Shown here: positions 1-5,327 of the stretch, piece by piece
Layout: each line of letters opens with the position of its first letter
Numbering within the stretch: the stretch's first letter is position 1
Assembly: GCA_903872555.1 (NCBI GenBank)
Contig: CAIQLE010000300.1
Location: forward strand, 1-5,909
DNA length: 5,909 bases
Origin: an uncultured bacterium
GTDB taxonomy: Bacteria > Pseudomonadota > Gammaproteobacteria > Burkholderiales > Burkholderiaceae_D
Reading direction: 5' to 3'
The notes under the pieces: model-generated
The model's input: only the letters and a program-made list of their open reading frames with translations
What the model was told of the DNA's origin: nothing
The model's database searches: none
Made by a program: the position numbers and the translations under genes

Positions 1-567
1 ATCTTCTAATGCATTTTGTGCGGCGCCCGTGCACCAGGCCACCAAATCAATAGCCTGCCCGGGATCACCGATCACCATGGGCTCACGACCCAGCACGCGT
101 TCCACAACAATGGCCAGCTCGGCAACTGTCTTTGCGCTCGACTTACCTATCCAGCCTAGTTCCTGTTCTCCAAACCGTGCACTTGCTTCCAGACCCAGAC
201 GCAGACCCAGCTGTGCATTGTTGCCCATCACAGGGTGCGCATCTAATGGCAAGTGATACGCAAATAAATTCATTTCGTTTTGCAGCAATAAGCTCAAACG
301 TTTCTGGCGGTGCCCAATAACGCGGGGATCTTCGCCGCGCCAGAAATAACCATGATGCACCAGCACCATGTCTGCCTGCTTTTCCAGTGCCGCCTCCAGC
401 AGCGCCAGGCTGGCTGTCACCCCTGAAACTACGCTGCGTATCCGTGACCGCCCCTGCACTTGCAGTCCGTTTGGGCAGTAATCCCGAAAACGGTTAATAT
501 CCAGCGTGCTGGCCAGATGTTTATCTAATTCATCGCGGTCTGCGCTGCTGTCTTGGTTGTCATTCAT
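1..567 (-). CDS. Nif3/YbgI-family dinuclear metal centre protein, 3' end missing
   Basis: The frame stays open from the ATG at 567 to base 1, giving 189 residues of a family usually near 250, so the C-terminal quarter lies outside the window. It closely resembles E. coli YbgI as I recall it: PNGLQV at 32-37, VHHGYFW at 70-76 and YHLPLDAH at 104-111. H71, H72, H105 and D109 fit the N-terminal half of the family's two-metal site; the C-terminal HxxxE ligands would be off the edge. The family is labelled 'GTP cyclohydrolase I type 2 homolog', but its cellular role is not settled, so no reaction is assigned. The start is supported by AAGGA at 575-579, 7 bases upstream. A second ATG at 563 is out of frame. 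The gene is divergent from the protease gene that starts at 595. In related betaproteobacteria I recall petABC lying beyond this gene, which cannot be seen here. Confidence 0.93.
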   Translation of the reverse strand, partial: MNDNQDSSADRDELDKHLASTLDINRFRDYCPNGLQVQGRSRIRSVVSGVTASLALLEAALEKQADMVLVHHGYFWRGEDPRVIGHRQKRLSLLLQNEMNLFAYHLPLDAHPVMGNNAQLGLRLGLEASARFGEQELGWIGKSSAKTVAELAIVVERVLGREPMVIGDPGQAIDLVAWCTGAAQNALED

Positions 568-594
568 TCTTTTTTCCTTTTTCTTACATTGCTT
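568..594. promoter_or_regulatory. 27-base divergent start region, purine-rich on one strand and pyrimidine-rich on the other
   Basis: This is the whole space between the Nif3 start (567, minus) and the protease start (595, plus). Read on the minus strand it is A/G-rich and contains AAGGA (575-579), a usable ribosome site for the Nif3 gene. Read on the plus strand the same bases form an oligo-pyrimidine leader with no Shine-Dalgarno sequence before the protease. It is too short to hold two complete promoters, so the promoters must lie at least partly inside the opposing genes. I see no convincing -35/-10 pair. Confidence 0.55.
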
Positions 595-1767
595 ATGCGT
601 CGTCTCTGGCTATTGTTTGCGCAAACCGTCACAGTCGCGCTCGCACTCTGGTTCATTGTAGCGACCCTCAAGCCTGAATGGCTGACACGCTCGCCCGCTG
701 TCTTGCAACTGGCATCAAGCACGGTCTCGGTACGCGAAGCAGACGGCTCAGGCAAGCCGCAAACCAGTTATCGCGAAGCCTCACAGCAGGCCATGCCTTC
801 GGTGGTGAATATTTTCACTACCAAGGCTGCCAGAAAACCAGCTCACCCCTTCAACGATGACCCTTTGCTCAGACGCTTCTTTGGCGACGGGCCGGGAGCA
901 CAGGACGAACGGCAGTTCAGCCTGGGTTCAGGCGTGATCGTCAGCCCCGAAGGTTACATACTCACGAATAACCATGTGATTGAATCGGCAGACGAAATTG
1001 AAGTGGCTCTGGCTGACGGCAAAAAAGTCAACGCCAAATTAGTAGGTACCGATCCCGAAACCGATCTAGCGGTTATCAAAGTCAATCTTAGAGATTTGCC
1101 CTCCATCACGCTGGCGCGACTGGATAACACACGGGTCGGCGATGTGGTGCTGGCCATAGGCAATCCTTTCGGCGTCGGGCAGACCGTGACCATGGGTATT
1201 GTGTCTGCACTGGGCCGCAATCACATGGGCATCAACACCTTTGAAAATTTCATACAGACCGATGCCGCCATCAATCCCGGTAATTCGGGTGGTGCACTGG
1301 TCGATATTCACGGACATCTGCTGGGCATTAATACAGCAATCTATTCACGCAGTGGCGGTTCGCTGGGCATAGGTTTCGCTATTCCCGTGACCACCGTCAA
1401 AACGGTGATGGAAGCGATTATCAGGAACGGTCAGGTGGTGCGTGGCTGGATAGGCGTAGAGCCGCAAGACATCACGCCTGAACTGGCCGAAAGCTTTGAT
1501 CTGAAAAAATCATCCGGCACCATCATCGCCGGTGTCGTCAAAGGCGGCCCTGCAGAAAAAGCGGGCATACGCTTAGGCGATATTTTGCTGACCGTGGCCG
1601 ATCAGCCGGTCGCTGATACCGTCTCTATGCTGAATCTGGTGGCGCAGCTGAAGCCGGGCGAGAAAGTGAAGCTGACGGTGCTGCGCAAATCTCAGGAAGC
1701 CACGCTTGATCTGGTCGTGGGGCGTCGTCCCCGGATGAAACAGGCACCACAACAAGAAGGCGAATAA
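595..1767 (+). CDS. Membrane-anchored HtrA-family serine protease with one PDZ domain (DegS-like)
   Basis: The 390-residue product is an envelope quality-control protease facing the periplasm. It has a short basic N-terminus (MRR), one hydrophobic anchor at about 4-25, a linker, a trypsin-like domain at about 65-280 and one PDZ domain at about 283-376 that begins RGWIGV. The catalytic triad is complete: H127 in TNNHV, D157 in TDLAVIK and S231 in GNSGGAL, with the oxyanion loop before the serine. One anchor plus one PDZ matches the DegS layout, while the DPLLRRFFG stretch before the protease core resembles DegP/DegQ, so no symbol is given. The frame is open upstream to a TTG at 553, but that start would overlap the Nif3 gene and add a second hydrophobic run ahead of MRR; the ATG at 595 fits relatives and the positive-inside rule. 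No Shine-Dalgarno precedes it. DUF2461 follows after 6 bases. A true DegS role would need an RseA-type anti-sigma partner, which is not in this window. Confidence 0.93.
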   Translation: MRRLWLLFAQTVTVALALWFIVATLKPEWLTRSPAVLQLASSTVSVREADGSGKPQTSYREASQQAMPSVVNIFTTKAARKPAHPFNDDPLLRRFFGDGPGAQDERQFSLGSGVIVSPEGYILTNNHVIESADEIEVALADGKKVNAKLVGTDPETDLAVIKVNLRDLPSITLARLDNTRVGDVVLAIGNPFGVGQTVTMGIVSALGRNHMGINTFENFIQTDAAINPGNSGGALVDIHGHLLGINTAIYSRSGGSLGIGFAIPVTTVKTVMEAIIRNGQVVRGWIGVEPQDITPELAESFDLKKSSGTIIAGVVKGGPAEKAGIRLGDILLTVADQPVADTVSMLNLVAQLKPGEKVKLTVLRKSQEATLDLVVGRRPRMKQAPQQEGE

Positions 1768-1773
1768 AGCTTT

Positions 1774-2454
1774 ATGCACCTACGCGATCTGGTTCAGTAT
1801 TTAGGAGAGCTCGAAGAAAATAATCATCGTGCCTGGTTTGTCATGAACAAACCGCGCTATGACATTCTGCGCGCTGAAATGCTAGAACTGGTGACACAGC
1901 TCATCGCTGACATCACGCGCTTTGATCCTGCGGTGGCTGCCTGCAATCCGAAACGGGCCTTATTTCGCGTCAATCGCGATCTGCGCTTTGCGCGCGACCG
2001 GCCACCTTATAAAACCACGTTCTCGGCAGCGATCACGGCCAGCGGCTTAAAAAAACCCAGCCAGGGCGGCGGTCCGGCGTATTACTTCCATATCGATGCA
2101 CGCGGCAATTTGCTGATCGCCGCTGGTGAATACAGCCCGCCGGCAGATCGCTTGCGCGCCATACGAAACCAGATCGTGAACGATGCCACAGGATTTGGAA
2201 AAGTCTTGAAGGACAAGGGTCTGAATTCCAGCTTCGGTGGTCTGCAGCAGAAATACAGTCTGGTGCGACTGCCTAAAGGCTTCGATGCCGACATGCCGCA
2301 TGCGGATTACCTGAAACTCAAGGGCTATATGGTGTGGCGGGAAATCAGTATCAAGAAATTGATGCCGTCAGATTTGCCTGACTTACTGCTGGCAGATTTC
2401 AAAACCGCATTGCCATTGGTGAAATGGCTACGCACTGCCGGACCCACGCTCTGA
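1774..2454 (+). CDS. DUF2461 (TIGR02453-type) domain protein, function unknown
   Basis: The 226-residue product covers the whole length expected of DUF2461 proteins. The family signature is clear: FRVNRDLRFARDRPPYK-type sequence at about 64-80 (R68, D69, R71, F72, P78, Y79, K80), YYFHID at 103-108, a GEYSPP turn at 118-123, and LKGYMVWREIS at about 202-212. There is no signal peptide or membrane segment, so it is probably cytoplasmic. Its biochemical role is not established and I assign none. The ATG at 1774 sits 6 bases after the protease stop codon. The only Shine-Dalgarno-like sequence is AGAAGG at 1755-1760, about 13 bases away and inside the protease gene, so translation probably depends on coupling. 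The gene ends at TGA (2452-2454), convergent with tatC. Confidence 0.88.
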   Translation: MHLRDLVQYLGELEENNHRAWFVMNKPRYDILRAEMLELVTQLIADITRFDPAVAACNPKRALFRVNRDLRFARDRPPYKTTFSAAITASGLKKPSQGGGPAYYFHIDARGNLLIAAGEYSPPADRLRAIRNQIVNDATGFGKVLKDKGLNSSFGGLQQKYSLVRLPKGFDADMPHADYLKLKGYMVWREISIKKLMPSDLPDLLLADFKTALPLVKWLRTAGPTL

Positions 2455-2464
2455 AGTAAAACAG

Positions 2465-2511
2465 CACGCAGGCCGAGTCAATGGACTGATTATCATCAGC
2501 CATGCAGCGTG
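2465..2511. terminator. Inverted repeat between convergent genes, possible two-way terminator
   Basis: The 62-base gap between DUF2461 and tatC contains a 9-pair stem, ATGG-(A bulge)-CTGAT / ATCAG-CCAT (2481-2490 with 2495-2503), around a TATC loop. An outer CACGC (2465-2469) can pair with GCGTG (2507-2511), enclosing it. On the minus strand the outer arm is followed closely by TGTTTTAC, a short U-run that could end the tat transcript. On the plus strand no U-run follows. Position and symmetry suggest a shared terminator, but the stem is only moderately stable and bulged, so this is a tentative call. Confidence 0.4.
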
Positions 2512-2516
2512 TCAGG

Positions 2517-3281
2517 TCAGGTCGTCTCTTCGGGGGCCCGGGTTGCTTTCTCGAACAAAGGCGCGAGCAGCAAGCCAACTTCATACAAGAGACAAAGGGG
2601 AACGGCGAGAAAGAGCTGACTCATGATGTCGGGCGGCGTCACGACTGCAGCAATCACGAAAGCCCCCACAATCACATAGGGGCGAATCGCTTTCAGCTTT
2701 TCTACGGTGACCAGTCCCATACGCACCAGCACAATCACCACCACCGGTACTTCGAAGGTAAGGCCAAACGCCAGACACATGGTGAGCACGAAATCGAGAT
2801 AGTTCTCTATGTCTGGCGCGACCGAAATCGACTTGGGCGCAAAATCATTGATGAACTTGAAGACGGTACCAAAGACAAAGAAATAACAAAACGCGACCCC
2901 CAGAATAAATAGCACTGAGGATGAAATGATCAGCGGTGCAATCAGACGTTTTTCATGCGCATACAAACCTGGCGCCACAAAAGCCCAGGCCTGATACAGC
3001 ACCCAGGGCAGCGAGATCAGGAAGGCCACCATCATGCTGACTTTCATGGGCACCATGAAAGGTGTGATAACACCTGTGGCGATCATTTTCGATCCCTCAG
3101 GCAGTGCTGCCATCATAGGCTGCGCGACAAAGTCATAAATCGCGGCTGCACCGGGCCACACGGCAAACAAAACAATGAACACGGCCAGCACCACCGCTGA
3201 CGCACGCACCAGACGGGTACGCAATTCGATCAGATGGGTAATGAAGCTCTCTTGCAGGCCGGAGGAATGGTAGTCAAACAT
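2517..3281 (-). CDS. tatC: Twin-arginine translocase subunit TatC
   Basis: TatC is the multi-spanning inner-membrane receptor that, with TatB, binds twin-arginine signal peptides of folded export substrates. The product is 254 residues, the usual size. HLIELRTRL (16-24) is the N-terminal cytoplasmic signature with E19. YQAWAF...LYAHEKR places F101 and E110 where E. coli has F94 and E103 of the signal-peptide site. FEVPV gives E177 and TPPDIMSQ gives D218, matching E170 and D211. Six hydrophobic segments are visible at about 24-45, 75-97, 114-137, 160-185, 202-216 and 219-240. All key residues are present, so it should be functional. The ATG at 3281 lies 4 bases after the tatB stop. The bases upstream of it are pyrimidine-rich with no Shine-Dalgarno sequence, so coupling to tatB translation is likely. 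It is the last gene of the his-tat cluster. Confidence 0.98.
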   Translation of the reverse strand: MFDYHSSGLQESFITHLIELRTRLVRASAVVLAVFIVLFAVWPGAAAIYDFVAQPMMAALPEGSKMIATGVITPFMVPMKVSMMVAFLISLPWVLYQAWAFVAPGLYAHEKRLIAPLIISSSVLFILGVAFCYFFVFGTVFKFINDFAPKSISVAPDIENYLDFVLTMCLAFGLTFEVPVVVIVLVRMGLVTVEKLKAIRPYVIVGAFVIAAVVTPPDIMSQLFLAVPLCLLYEVGLLLAPLFEKATRAPEETT

Positions 3282-3285
3282 GGGA

Positions 3286-3792
3286 TCAGTGGAAGAACTT
3301 CACAGTTTTGGCGCTACCGGGCCGGTAACGCGCTACGCGTGCCGCACCTGACATGACGCGTGTCTTACGGCCGCTCTGGCGCTTGAACCACATAGGCAGG
3401 CGTGAAGTCTGGGCCAGTTTTTTCTGACGAAAATCACGGCGCTTGGCCGCCAGTTCACCATCGGTCGGCAGCACGCTATGGTCGTCGGAACTCATGTAGG
3501 CGTGATTCGCTTCGGCCACAGCTTCTGTCAGATCTTTGCCGGCATCGGCCAGATCTTCGGTGACTGATTTGTTCATATTACTGGCCGCTGCCACGATATT
3601 GGACTGCATCTTGCGCAATTCGTCCATCTGCATTTCGCGATTGACCTCGGCCTTGACGTTATTGATATAACGCTGGGCACGGCCGAACAAAGTTCCGGCC
3701 ATGCGTGCGACGGCGGGCAGTTTTTCGGGCCCGATCACAACCAGCGCGACCGCACCGATCAGCGCGAGTTTGGTGAGGCCTAGGTCTATCAT
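3286..3792 (-). CDS. tatB: Sec-independent protein translocase subunit TatB
   Basis: TatB forms the substrate-receptor complex with TatC at the inner membrane. The product is 168 residues, close to the E. coli length of about 171. It starts MIDLGLTKLALIG, has a short membrane helix at about 6-21, then the hinge VIGPEKLP (19-26) and an amphipathic helix beginning VARMAGTLFGRAQRY, typical of betaproteobacterial TatB. Residues about 45-100 are charged and probably helical; the tail from about 110 is basic and low in recognisable motifs. TatB rather than TatA is shown by the GPEKLP hinge (TatA has FGTKKL), the length and the position between tatA and tatC. Position 8 is lysine where E. coli TatB has glutamate. 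The start at 3792 is fixed by homology but has no Shine-Dalgarno; the upstream RNA even carries CCUCCU, the opposite of a ribosome site. Confidence 0.96.
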   Translation of the reverse strand: MIDLGLTKLALIGAVALVVIGPEKLPAVARMAGTLFGRAQRYINNVKAEVNREMQMDELRKMQSNIVAAASNMNKSVTEDLADAGKDLTEAVAEANHAYMSSDDHSVLPTDGELAAKRRDFRQKKLAQTSRLPMWFKRQSGRKTRVMSGAARVARYRPGSAKTVKFFH

Positions 3793-3818
3793 CTGGACAG
3801 AATGTCAGGAGGGGCGGA

Positions 3819-3844
3819 CAGCGACGGTCAGCAGACCATCGCTG
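3819..3844 (-). promoter_or_regulatory. Strong hairpin in the tatA-tatB intergenic region
   Basis: In the tat-sense RNA, CAGCGAUGGUC pairs with GACCGUCGCUG around a UGCU loop: 11 consecutive pairs, one of them U-G. On the plus strand the same position is a C-A mismatch, so the stem is perfect only in the direction in which tat is transcribed. It begins 18 bases after the tatA stop and ends 26 bases before the tatB start. No U-run follows, so it is not a classical intrinsic terminator. It may act as a 3'-end stabiliser for tatA RNA, a processing site or a partial block to downstream expression. The structure is seen in the sequence; the role is inference. Confidence 0.55.
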
Positions 3845-3862
3845 CTTGCGGCAGTAAGTGAA

Positions 3863-4084
3863 TCAGTGCTTGGATTTTTCCTTGGCCTCGACATCAATGG
3901 TCGATTTGTCAGCCACTTGTGAAGCTGCGGCGGATTTCTCTTCCTCGGAACCTTTGACGCCATCTTTAAAGCCTTTGACGGCCTTGCCCAGGTCGGAACC
4001 GATATTGCCAAGCTTCTTGGTGCCAAACACCAGCATGACTATCACCAGCACGATGACCCAGTGCCAAATGCTGAACGAACCCAT
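3863..4084 (-). CDS. tatA: Twin-arginine translocase pore-forming subunit TatA
   Basis: TatA is the small, abundant subunit that oligomerises at the TatBC-substrate complex to let folded proteins cross the inner membrane. The 73-residue product has the standard form: short periplasmic N-terminus, membrane helix at about 5-20, the FGTKKLG hinge (20-26, with F20 and G21), an amphipathic helix [18 protein letters not shown] (27-44), and an acidic then mixed-charge tail ending in lysines and histidine. Polar residue 8 in the membrane helix is histidine where E. coli has glutamine. The ATG at 4084 is backed by GAGGAG (4091-4096) with 6-base spacing, the best ribosome site in the tat cluster. The gene follows hinT after 57 bases and is separated from tatB by 70 bases containing a hairpin. 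Confidence 0.97.
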   Translation of the reverse strand: MGSFSIWHWVIVLVIVMLVFGTKKLGNIGSDLGKAVKGFKDGVKGSEEEKSAAASQVADKSTIDVEAKEKSKH

Positions 4085-4090
4085 TGCTAT

Positions 4091-4096
4091 CTCCTC
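4091..4096 (-). promoter_or_regulatory. Shine-Dalgarno site of tatA
   Basis: The minus strand reads GAGGAG here, 6 bases before the tatA ATG. It is a near-optimal ribosome site, in contrast to tatB and tatC, which have none. It decides the tatA start and suggests tatA is translated much more strongly than its neighbours. Confidence 0.8.
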
Positions 4097-4099
4097 GCA

Positions 4100-4138
4100 G
4101 AACCCTCAGGTTCAAAATCTTTGAATCGTCGTAACGAT
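4100..4138 (-). repeat. Chain of three short inverted repeats in the tatA leader
   Basis: Three small palindromes fill most of the 57-base hinT-tatA gap. In transcript order they are ATCGT-tacg-ACGAT (4138-4125), TTCAAA-gat-TTTGAA (4125-4111) and GAACC-tgag-GGTTC (4113-4100), the last ending 3 bases before the tatA ribosome site. Neighbours share bases (TTC/GAA at 4111-4113 and one base at 4125), so the middle hairpin competes with the outer two. Each stem is only 5-6 pairs. They could form a structured leader or a protein-binding site; no function can be read from sequence. Confidence 0.4.
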
Positions 4139-4141
4139 AAA

Positions 4142-4510
4142 TCAGTGCTGACCACGCCAGGGGCGGGGGCCGCCCATCACGTGCAAATGCAGATGGTACA
4201 CCTCTTGACCGCCGTCAGGACCAGTATTCACCAGCGCCCTGAAGCCGCCGGCCGGACCATCAGCGGTCAATTCATATCCGCCGCCCAGCTCCTGCGCCAG
4301 TTTTGGCGCAAGCAGCATCATTTTACCCAACAATGCCTGATGCTTGTCGGTGCACTCGGCCAGCGTGGGCAGATGCTCGCGCGGCACGATCAGCAGATGT
4401 ACGGGGGCTGCTGGCTGTATGTCATGAAAGACGATCAGATCTTCGTCCTCATACACCTTTTTGGAAGGTATCGTTCCCGCTGCGATTTTGCAAAAAATGC
4501 AGTTATCCAA
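4142..4510 (-). CDS. hinT: HIT-family purine nucleoside phosphoramidase (HinT-type)
   Basis: HinT proteins hydrolyse P-N bonds in purine nucleoside phosphoramidates such as AMP-lysine adducts; the physiological substrate in bacteria is not settled. The 122-residue product is a single HIT domain of normal length. It begins CIFCKIAAGTIPS (C4 and C7, a common Hint N-terminus), has AFHDI-like sequence VFHDIQP at 27-33, and HLLIVPREH at 38-46. Near the end is the histidine triad HLHLHV (106-111), in which H108 should be the nucleophile, then GGPRPWRGQH. It is cytoplasmic, with no signal peptide. The start is TTG at 4510; no in-frame ATG lies close upstream, and AGAGGAG at 4518-4524 with 7-base spacing supports this start. 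The gene lies between hisE and tatA, an arrangement common in betaproteobacteria and probably co-transcribed, though no functional tie to Tat or histidine is known to me. Confidence 0.95.
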   Translation of the reverse strand: MDNCIFCKIAAGTIPSKKVYEDEDLIVFHDIQPAAPVHLLIVPREHLPTLAECTDKHQALLGKMMLLAPKLAQELGGGYELTADGPAGGFRALVNTGPDGGQEVYHLHLHVMGGPRPWRGQH

Positions 4511-4517
4511 GACCTTG

Positions 4518-4524
4518 CTCCTCT
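4518..4524 (-). promoter_or_regulatory. Shine-Dalgarno site deciding the TTG start of hinT
   Basis: The minus strand reads AGAGGAG, 7 bases before TTG at 4510. The family sequence (CIFCKI three codons later) begins immediately after, and no upstream in-frame ATG or GTG competes, so hinT starts with TTG. Confidence 0.75.
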
Positions 4525-4549
4525 GATGAATTGTGTAGATGCAGCGGCT

Positions 4550-4918
4550 TTATTTGCGCAGCTCGGACTGCTCGCGCTCTGCCAGCTTGCGGTTGGCTTT
4601 TTCTTCTATGCCTGACAGGCCCTCACGGCGCGCCAGTTCATCCAGCACTTGCTGAGGCTGTATATCAAACTGCGCCAGCATGATCAGCGAATGAAACCAG
4701 AGATCGGCGCATTCATAGACCAGCTTGTCGGCGGCATCGCCATGACGTACATCCTTGGCGGCCATCACGGCCTCGGTCGCTTCTTCGCCCACCTTCTTCA
4801 GGATGGCATCATCGCCTTTATCAAACAGGCGGGCAATGTAAGACGTCGCCGGGTCACCGCCCTTGGCAGGCTTGCGTGTCTCAATGATGTCGGCCAGACG
4901 TTGCAGGATATCGCTCAT
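4550..4918 (-). CDS. hisE: Phosphoribosyl-ATP pyrophosphatase HisE
   Basis: HisE catalyses the second step of histidine synthesis, cleaving phosphoribosyl-ATP to phosphoribosyl-AMP and pyrophosphate. The 122-residue product is an all-helical MazG-like domain. [21 protein letters not shown] at about 26-46 is the family core, followed by the metal-binding EExxE at E45, E46 and E49 and by ExxD at E69 and D72 in YECADLWFH. The C-terminus from about 95 is a charged extension seen in betaproteobacterial versions. It is a separate gene here, unlike the fused hisIE of enterobacteria. The ATG at 4918 lies 1 base after the hisI stop codon. The upstream bases (CAAAAAATAAT) show no Shine-Dalgarno sequence, so re-initiation coupled to hisI is likely. 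Confidence 0.97.
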   Translation of the reverse strand: MSDILQRLADIIETRKPAKGGDPATSYIARLFDKGDDAILKKVGEEATEAVMAAKDVRHGDAADKLVYECADLWFHSLIMLAQFDIQPQQVLDELARREGLSGIEEKANRKLAEREQSELRK

Positions 4919-4919
4919 A

Positions 4920-5327
4920 TTATTTTTTGTAGATGTCGTCTGGGTTTTTCAGTACCGGATCGACCGCCAGCCAGTCAGTCTGTTCGTCCTGAGTCAGCAG
5001 TTGCTGAAAGAAGCATGAATGGCGACCAGTATGACATGCGAGATCGCCGACCTGCGTTACCTTCAGCAGCAGTACATCTTCATCGCAATCCAGTCGTATC
5101 TCATGCACTTGCTGGAAATGGCCGGACTCTTCCCCTTTGTGCCAGAGTTTTTTGCGCGAGCGGCTCCAGTACACCGCCTGCCCCAGCTCAACGGTGCGCG
5201 CCAGTGCATCGCGGTTCATCCAGGCAAACATCAGCACATCATTGGTGCCGGCTTGCTGAACAATGACGGGCACCAGACCATGGTCATCCCACTTGATGTG
5301 ATTCAGCCAGAGCGTCTTGGTACTCAT
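4920..5327 (-). CDS. hisI: Phosphoribosyl-AMP cyclohydrolase HisI
   Basis: HisI opens the adenine ring of phosphoribosyl-AMP, the third step of histidine synthesis, using zinc and magnesium. The 135-residue product is the usual size for a stand-alone enzyme. It shows [12 protein letters not shown] (31-42), [18 protein letters not shown] (53-70), the metal motif DCDEDV (80-85, with D80, C81, D82 and D84) and [10 protein letters not shown] (97-106), whose C98 and C105 complete the zinc ligands. The ATG at 5327 overlaps the hisF stop as ATGA, a classical coupling arrangement, with GAGG 5 bases upstream inside the end of hisF. The stop is 1 base before hisE. The product of HisE feeds directly into HisI, which explains the tight pairing. 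Confidence 0.97.
   Translation of the reverse strand: MSTKTLWLNHIKWDDHGLVPVIVQQAGTNDVLMFAWMNRDALARTVELGQAVYWSRSRKKLWHKGEESGHFQQVHEIRLDCDEDVLLLKVTQVGDLACHTGRHSCFFQQLLTQDEQTDWLAVDPVLKNPDDIYKK

Noticed and set aside
553..594. Upstream TTG start at 553 for the protease
   Set aside because: It would overlap the Nif3 start and add a hydrophobic stretch before the basic MRR sequence; homology and topology favour 595.
2511..2523. Tandem GTCAG GTCAG GTC at the end of tatC
   Set aside because: Only two and a half 5-base units, too short to call a repeat; it simply contains the tatC stop codon.
2502..2912. Plus-strand open frame of 136 codons antisense to tatC
   Set aside because: Its translation is rich in H, Q, N and R with no domain, as expected for a shadow frame, and it lies wholly opposite an unmistakable tatC.
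3807..3812. Perfect AGGAGG on the plus strand in the tatA-tatB gap
   Set aside because: No start codon lies at a suitable distance and no plus-strand gene follows; its meaning, if any, is as CCUCCU in the tat RNA.
4085..4160. Possible separate tatA promoter on the minus strand
   Set aside because: A/T-rich stretches occur here, but I could not find a -35/-10 pair with proper spacing that stands out from the palindromes.
4061..4615. Plus-strand open frame of 184 codons antisense to hinT and the ends of tatA and hisE
   Set aside because: The product has no recognisable motif and crosses three real genes and their gaps on the other strand; it is explained by codon bias in the real genes.
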